Origin: Fibrobacter sp. UWB10
Lineage (GTDB): Bacteria; Fibrobacterota; Fibrobacteria; Fibrobacterales; Fibrobacteraceae
NCBI RefSeq assembly: GCF_900182935.1
Contig: NZ_FXUE01000001.1
Coordinates: 248,001-312,000, forward strand
DNA length: 64,000 nucleotides
Direction: 5' to 3'
Part shown: in pieces, positions 59,413 to 64,000 of the stretch
Numbering within the stretch: the first letter of the stretch is position 1
How the letters are laid out: every line of letters begins with the position of its first letter
Program-made: the position numbers and the translations under genes
Notes under the pieces: model-generated
Told to the model about the DNA's origin: nothing
Database searches by the model: none
The model's input: only the letters and a program-made list of their open reading frames with translations

Positions 59413-60315
59413 CTAGAGTTCGCGAATTTCTTTTTCGGAAAGATTAGTAGTTTCCTTTATAATGGAAACATCGACACCCTTATCGCGCATTTTCTTCGCG
59501 ATTTCGCGAGCTACATTATATTTCAGCCGCGCTTCGTCAAAATCTTTCATCAATTCGCAACGCATATATCTTGCACTAAAATTACACAATTTTACTTCGT
59601 TTTGCAAGACCTTGAATATTGGGTCAGCGGCAAACTCACTAAAATCGGCTTCACGATTGAGTGTATCAATGGCACGGAGCCACTGAGCAATGCGACTATT
59701 GTCTCCTTCGAACTTTTCCTTCTGCTTGAGAAACTTATTCACCTCAATGAGCGTCACCGTCTGCCGTTCGAAATACACACGCTGTTCTTGATTGCGCAAC
59801 TGCACCTTATGACGATAATTCGGAGATTCCTTGAATGCGTCAAAAAACTGAAAACTGACCACATGCAAATTTTCTAAGCGCGTAAACGTTCCTGCTTTTT
59901 CCATACCGCTCGTAAGACGAGCCACATAAAGAACCAAACGGTCATTAAACAAGAAATCATTATTTTCATGCTGAACATCAATGGAGATGCGATCACGTGG
60001 AATATTTTCTCCACGGTCGTTAGTCAGTAGCAAATCGGGTTCAACACTGCGGTAACCCAATTCGCCAGGAATATAGGGATTTACAAGCTTAGGATTCGCT
60101 ATACGGTCCGAACCAACAAGATTAAGGGCTGCATTAATAAGATCCGTCGTGAGCATCAGATTTTTCTCGTTTGCAAGAATCTTCTTGATGCATCCGTCGT
60201 TATAGAAATAGACATTCCTGTGTTCGTATTCCTTGATAATTGCGTCGAGATCCAATCCTCTTTCGTCGGCAGTTTTAAGTTTCCGCTGAAATTCAGCAAA
60301 TTCTTCTCTAGTCAT
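59413..60315 (-). CDS. Rpn-family PD-(D/E)XK nuclease / transposase-like protein
   Basis: The 300-residue protein has the YfkN-free, Rpn-like core: a mixed N-terminal region, VEPDLLLTNDRGENIPRDRISIDVQHENN with the conserved Asp and the IDVQ (in place of IExQ) active-site strand, then a helix with RLVLYVARLTSG. The C-terminus is helical with repeated KKMRDKGVDVSIIKETTNLSEKEIREL, as in the recombination-promoting nuclease/PDDEXK_2 group. Members cut DNA and raise RecA-independent recombination in E. coli. No terminal inverted repeats define it as a transposon here. It is a single gene with its own terminator. Confidence 0.88.
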   Translation of the reverse strand: MTREEFAEFQRKLKTADERGLDLDAIIKEYEHRNVYFYNDGCIKKILANEKNLMLTTDLINAALNLVGSDRIANPKLVNPYIPGELGYRSVEPDLLLTNDRGENIPRDRISIDVQHENNDFLFNDRLVLYVARLTSGMEKAGTFTRLENLHVVSFQFFDAFKESPNYRHKVQLRNQEQRVYFERQTVTLIEVNKFLKQKEKFEGDNSRIAQWLRAIDTLNREADFSEFAADPIFKVLQNEVKLCNFSARYMRCELMKDFDEARLKYNVAREIAKKMRDKGVDVSIIKETTNLSEKEIREL

Positions 60316-60356
60316 TTAAGCCTTTTTAGCGTTTCTTCATGGGACTTTCCACAAAG

Positions 60357-60375
60357 AGATAGGAATTCCCTATCT
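60357..60375. promoter_or_regulatory. palindrome in the promoter region of the Rpn-type gene
   Basis: AGATAGG-AATTC-CCTATCT is a perfect 7-bp inverted repeat next to TATATATA (60376-60383 region), read toward the Rpn start at 60315. It suggests an operator. Confidence 0.5.
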
Positions 60376-60458
60376 TATATATACACGCTTTTTTTGACCG
60401 TTTTACACCTTTTCAGAATGTAAAATTTTCGAAATACAGAAAATAAAAAAGAGAGTCT

Positions 60459-61415
60459 TTACACTTCAATCAGCGTTGCCACGAGGCAGCTATCTTTGGT
60501 GTGGCCGGAGCCGACGAAATCAATGTCCTGCGACTTGCTCCAAAGAGTTTTCGCTTTCGGGTGGACGGACGCAACCGATGCGAGCGCATTCCGCGAGAAG
60601 GCGGACAAATTAAATTCGCTGTAGTTGGAACTCACCATAAAGAGGCCGCCCTTATTCAGGAGCGTGGCACAGTCGGCCACGAGCGGCATCAAGTGTTCGC
60701 GTACGTTAAAGTTCTTGCCCTTGAAGCGGGCAAAGCTGGGCGGATCGAGCACGATGGCATCGAACTTGAGGCCTTTCTTTTGCGCCCAGTGAACATATTC
60801 AACGGCGTTGCCTCTGAAGAATTCGCCCTGCTTGGGTTCGAGACCATTGAGGGCATAATTTTCGCGCCCCTTGTCCAAAATCTTTGCGCTAATGTCGGCA
60901 TTCGTCGAAATCTCGGCGCCACCCAGGCGGCCATGCACCGAGAAAGCGCATGTATAACTGAACAAGTTCAGCATACGGCGCCCTGCTGCCCGAGACCCCA
61001 TCTCCAAGCGAATCGCACGCATGTCCAGGAATAGGCCCGGATTCACCGTATCAAGCAAATCGATGTGGAACTTTGCAGAACCTTCGCGGACAACACCCGT
61101 AGAATCTTCGGGACGGCCCACCAGCACTTCCATCGGCGGATTTTCCAGCGACTTGCCGGAACGGGAAAGGCGTTCCTTTACAACGAGGCAAACGGGAGAA
61201 AACTTCTGCGCAATCGCATCGGCAATGGCACGCTTTTCGCGGAGCAGTTCATCACCGAAAAACTGAATCTGGTAACGATCGCCGAACTTGTCGAGCGTCA
61301 TGCCAGGGAATCCATCTGGCCCCCCGTTCACAATGCGGAAAGCCTCCGTCGTTTCAAACAACGGAGAACGCTTGTTGAAAGCCGCATCTAAAAGTTTCGG
61401 GAAATCCTGGTTCAT
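60459..61415 (-). CDS. SAM-dependent methyltransferase, RlmI-like
   Basis: The 318-residue protein begins with a PUA-like region cut short (TEAFRIVNGGPDGFPGMTLDKFGDRYQIQFFG). A class I methyltransferase domain follows: FLDMRAIRL, MLNLFSYTCAFSVHGRLGGA (SAM loop), FDAIVLDPPSFARFKG (DPPSF motif) and LFMVSSNYSEF. The family methylates 23S rRNA cytosine (RlmI) or related bases. The ATG at 61415 is preferred to TTG at 61424. It stands alone with AT-rich flanks and no Shine-Dalgarno site. Confidence 0.88.
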   Translation of the reverse strand: MNQDFPKLLDAAFNKRSPLFETTEAFRIVNGGPDGFPGMTLDKFGDRYQIQFFGDELLREKRAIADAIAQKFSPVCLVVKERLSRSGKSLENPPMEVLVGRPEDSTGVVREGSAKFHIDLLDTVNPGLFLDMRAIRLEMGSRAAGRRMLNLFSYTCAFSVHGRLGGAEISTNADISAKILDKGRENYALNGLEPKQGEFFRGNAVEYVHWAQKKGLKFDAIVLDPPSFARFKGKNFNVREHLMPLVADCATLLNKGGLFMVSSNYSEFNLSAFSRNALASVASVHPKAKTLWSKSQDIDFVGSGHTKDSCLVATLIEV

Positions 61416-61488
61416 GCAGAACAAATCTTTTTAATTACCACACGGATTCGATTTTACTAACGTAAAATCAATTCTAGCAAAAAGCGCG

Positions 61489-61932
61489 CTACTTGTCCAT
61501 GCTCTTGATTTGGTCCACGAATTCGCCGACTTCCTTGAATTCGCGGTAAATCGAGGCAAAGCGCACGTAGGCGACGGCATCGAGTTTCTTGAGTTCCTGC
61601 ATCACCAGGTTGCCAATCTGTTCGTAGCTGACTTCGAAGTTTTCAGTCACGGTCAGGGCGTTTTCCACGTTGGTCGCGAGCTGTTCAATGTCAGCGACCG
61701 AAACGGGGCGTTTTTTGCAGGAATTCATGATACCGCGCAGGAGCTTTTCGCGCTGGAACGGTTCATGTTCGCCGCTGCGCTTGATCACGGTCAGCGGCTG
61801 GACTTCGATGTATTCACGAGTGGTAAAGCGTTTGCCGCATTCGCAGCATTCACGACGGCGACGGATAGACGAACCGCTCACACGGCTGTCCACCACCTTG
61901 TCGTTATCTTTCTTGCAGAATGGGCAAATCAT
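61489..61932 (-). CDS. nrdR: transcriptional repressor NrdR
   Basis: The 147-residue repressor senses ATP/dATP and controls ribonucleotide reductase genes. The zinc ribbon is CPFC (Cys3, Cys6) and ECCECG (Cys29, Cys32), followed by RFTTREYIE. The ATP-cone starts at VIKRSGEHEPFQREKLL and includes LDAVAYVRFASIYREFKEV. It is 8 bases downstream of the transketolase gene, in the same direction. No nrd gene or NrdR box is evident in this window. Confidence 0.96.
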   Translation of the reverse strand: MICPFCKKDNDKVVDSRVSGSSIRRRRECCECGKRFTTREYIEVQPLTVIKRSGEHEPFQREKLLRGIMNSCKKRPVSVADIEQLATNVENALTVTENFEVSYEQIGNLVMQELKKLDAVAYVRFASIYREFKEVGEFVDQIKSMDK

Positions 61933-61940
61933 CTTAAACC

Positions 61941-64000
61941 TTAGTTGAACTTCTTGAATTCAGCGACGTTTGCCTTGAATTCAGCGAGGTATTCCTTCGC
62001 GGCGGCCACGACGGCTTCCGGAGTGTAACCGAATTCCTTTTCGAGCACGGCAGCCGGAGCAGAGGCGCCAAAGCGTTCAAGACCGGAGACCTTGCCGAAG
62101 CCACCCACAACCTGGGCGAACAGAAGCGGAAGGCCGCTGGACTTTGCGAACACCGGAGTCCAAGGAACGATGATGGAATCGCGGTAAGCCTTGTCCTGAG
62201 CCATGAAGAGGGCCGGGCTGATCATGGAAACCACGCGGACCTTGAGGCCTTCGCCACGGAGGATTTCAGCAGCGTCGTGAGTCAGGAGCACGTCGGAACC
62301 GTTAGACACGAAGGTTAGGTCCGGGCGTGCGGAACCGCAATTGTCGCTCACGATGTAGGCACCCTTGCGGCAAGCCTTGGAAGCTTCGTAGCGCTTGTCA
62401 CCGGGGAGCGTCTTCACATTCTGGCGGGTAAGGATGATCGCTGTCGGGCGATCGTTGTTTTCAAAAGCCATTTCCCAGGCGGTCACGGTTTCGAAGGCGT
62501 CGGCCGGGCGGAGCACCAGCATTTCGGACTTGCCGTCTTCGCGCTTGAGACCTTCGAGCAAACGGATCTGGGTTTCGTGTTCGATCGGCTGGTGCGTCGG
62601 GCCGTCTTCGCCCACGCGGAAGCTGTCATGCGTGTACATGAACTTGACCGGGAGCTTCATGAGGGCTGCCATACGGATAGCCGGCTTCATGAAGTCGCTG
62701 AACACGAAGAATGTAGCACAAATCGGATAGAGGCCGCCGTGCAGTGCGATACCGCAGCAGATGGCGCCCATAGTCAGTTCGGCAACGCCCACCTGAACGA
62801 AGGCACCCTTGAAGTCGCCTGCGCGGAAGATGCCGGTCTTGTTGAGGAAGGCCTGGGTGTTGTCGGAGTTAGAAAGGTCAGCAGAGCTGCAGATGCAGTT
62901 CTTCACGTTTTCAGCGAGGTAGCCGAGCACGGTACCGGAAGTCACGCGGGTAGCGACACCTTCCTTGAGTTCGAGGCCAGAAAGGTCGATCTTCGGAGCC
63001 TTGCCCGAGAGCCATTCCTTGAGGGTGGCAGCCTTTTCCGGGTTCTTGGCGTCCCAAGCAGCCTTGGCTTTCTTCCATTCGGCAACCTGCTTGCGGAGTT
63101 CTTCCTTGCGAGCTTCGAAGCCAGCCTTCACGTCGTCAAAAATCTTGAATGCATCGGCCGGATCGCCGCCGAGGTTCTTCACGGTTGCATCGGTAGAAGC
63201 ACCAGCAGCGTTCAGCGGCTGACCGTGGGTAGAAACAGCACCTTCAAAGGACTTGCCGTCTTCGGCGATGGCGCCCTTGGCCATGGTGGTGTGACCGATG
63301 ATGATGGTCGGCTTTTCAGTTTCGGCCCAAGCGGCCTTGAAAGCCTTGCGGAGTTCAGCAATGTTGTGACCGTCGGCCACGTCAATCACGCGGAAGCCCC
63401 ATGCTTCGTACTGACCAGCCAAGTCGTGGCTCATCACGTCTTCAACCTTGCAGGAGAGCTGCACCTGGTTGGCGTCGTAGAAGAAAATGAGGTTAGAAAG
63501 CTTGAGGTGACCAGCAATACGGCCCACGCCGTAAGCGATTTCTTCTTCGAGACCGCCGTCAGACACGAGGCATACGACCTTGTGCTGCAGAATGTCGCCA
63601 AAGCGTTCGACCATGAAGCGTTCGGCAATAGCGTTACCGAGGGCTACGGCATGACCGATACCGAGCGGGCCCGAGGAGTTTTCGATGCCGAGGGCGACTT
63701 CGACTTCGGGGTGACCCGGAGTGCGGGAGCCGAGCTGGCGGAAATTCTTGAGATCTTCCATCGAGAGGTTGCCGAGCATGGCAAGTTCGCCGTACAGGAG
63801 CGCGGACATGTGGCCCGGGTCCATAAAGAAGCGGTCGCGGGCTTCCCAGTAGGGGTTTTCGGGGTCAAAACGGAGAAATTCCGAATACAGGAGCGTAATG
63901 GCGTCTGCTGCGCCCATGGCTCCACCCGGGTGACCGGACTTTGCCTTCTGCACCATGGCAGCGGAAAGGATTCGAATGTTGTCAGCCGCTTTTGTAACCA
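61941..64000 (-). CDS. tkt: transketolase, 5' end outside the window
   Basis: At least 685 residues are visible. The frame continues to the right edge without a stop and with good family sequence (NIRILSAAMVQKAKSGHPGGAMGAADA), so the start lies outside; the ATG at 63956 is internal. Thiamine diphosphate motifs include SGHPGG and SDGGLEEEIAYGVGRIAGH. The PYR domain has GVAELTMGAICCGIALHGG, and the substrate loop is HDSFRVGEDGPTHQP. DPGHMSALLYGEL follows the Bacteroidetes-like version of the first substrate loop. It links the pentose phosphate pathway and glycolysis. Confidence 0.95.
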   Translation of the reverse strand, partial: VTKAADNIRILSAAMVQKAKSGHPGGAMGAADAITLLYSEFLRFDPENPYWEARDRFFMDPGHMSALLYGELAMLGNLSMEDLKNFRQLGSRTPGHPEVEVALGIENSSGPLGIGHAVALGNAIAERFMVERFGDILQHKVVCLVSDGGLEEEIAYGVGRIAGHLKLSNLIFFYDANQVQLSCKVEDVMSHDLAGQYEAWGFRVIDVADGHNIAELRKAFKAAWAETEKPTIIIGHTTMAKGAIAEDGKSFEGAVSTHGQPLNAAGASTDATVKNLGGDPADAFKIFDDVKAGFEARKEELRKQVAEWKKAKAAWDAKNPEKAATLKEWLSGKAPKIDLSGLELKEGVATRVTSGTVLGYLAENVKNCICSSADLSNSDNTQAFLNKTGIFRAGDFKGAFVQVGVAELTMGAICCGIALHGGLYPICATFFVFSDFMKPAIRMAALMKLPVKFMYTHDSFRVGEDGPTHQPIEHETQIRLLEGLKREDGKSEMLVLRPADAFETVTAWEMAFENNDRPTAIILTRQNVKTLPGDKRYEASKACRKGAYIVSDNCGSARPDLTFVSNGSDVLLTHDAAEILRGEGLKVRVVSMISPALFMAQDKAYRDSIIVPWTPVFAKSSGLPLLFAQVVGGFGKVSGLERFGASAPAAVLEKEFGYTPEAVVAAAKEYLAEFKANVAEFKKFN

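Noticed and set aside
59413-60315. Complete transposon around the Rpn-type gene
   Set aside because: No terminal inverted repeats or target duplications were found at its edges; the 59302 palindrome is not paired on the other side.

Overview
The window reads as ordinary chromosome of a Fibrobacter-like bacterium (phylum Fibrobacterota). This rests on two proteins with the Fibrobacter-type paralogous domain (12755-13870 and 58271-59200, motifs CPEGWHLP and CPEGWNLP), many lipoproteins with long serine-rich linkers, an EF-G with the AHIDSGKTT type of G1 loop, and a Bacteroidetes-like transketolase. Base composition is near 50% GC, genes are dense, and long antisense open frames are frequent because of codon bias. 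Species cannot be fixed from the sequence alone. I see no CRISPR array, rRNA, prophage, plasmid origin or intact insertion sequence.

Layout. 1-3982: end of an unknown gene, then minus-strand genes for a secreted tyrosine-phosphatase-like lipoprotein, a HAD phosphatase, a small membrane protein and a TIM-barrel lipoprotein. 3983-4288: tandem 33-bp repeats and a hairpin element. 4289-12663: plus-strand miaB, SPOR protein, tRNA-Leu, panD, flotillin, LytR_C lipoprotein, rsfS and argS. 12755-13870: a paralogous-domain protein. 13971-24905: purU, pyrE, a lipoprotein/outer-membrane pair, a DEAD-box helicase, map, an EcsC-like protein, a polytopic protein and fusA. 25284-27289: mazG divergent from dprA and an FtsB/DivIC-like gene. 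27291-38614: a minus-strand block with an RND pump and adaptor, two PG-G-Y membrane proteins, rpmB, and a four-gene envelope cluster (ABC exporter, ICMT-like, waaA, ispH). 38615-39830: two identical tRNA-Glu genes with modular tandem terminators, tRNA-Ser and a hairpin-rich spacer. 39831-49154: a second DEAD-box helicase, an envelope protein, a NERD protein, an M16 peptidase, an Rrf2 regulator with cysK, a HAD protein and a TraB-family protein. 49275-58160: lipoproteins, cmk, rpsA, a secreted three-gene cassette, coaBC, a degenerate UDG-fold protein and an acetyltransferase. 58271-64000: a paralogous-domain lipoprotein, an Rpn-type nuclease, an RlmI-like methyltransferase, nrdR and a partial transketolase.

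The genes are mainly housekeeping (translation, pantothenate/CoA, pyrimidine and one-carbon metabolism, LPS core, cell division) mixed with lineage-specific envelope proteins. The most notable signals are not single genes. (1) Promoters often have a TAnnTTTG element like the Bacteroidetes -7 box, frequently so close to the start codon that the mRNA must be leaderless or nearly so, and sometimes fused to the preceding terminator. (2) A roughly 90-bp two-hairpin element occurs upstream of miaB and again, inverted, inside coaBC, where it is translated as an interdomain linker. (3) Both tRNA-Glu genes are followed by arrays of about 52-bp terminator modules. (4) Matching inverted repeats precede the Rrf2 regulator and cysK. 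I found no single obviously new multi-gene system; the coding hairpin element and the terminator modules are the best candidates for something undescribed.
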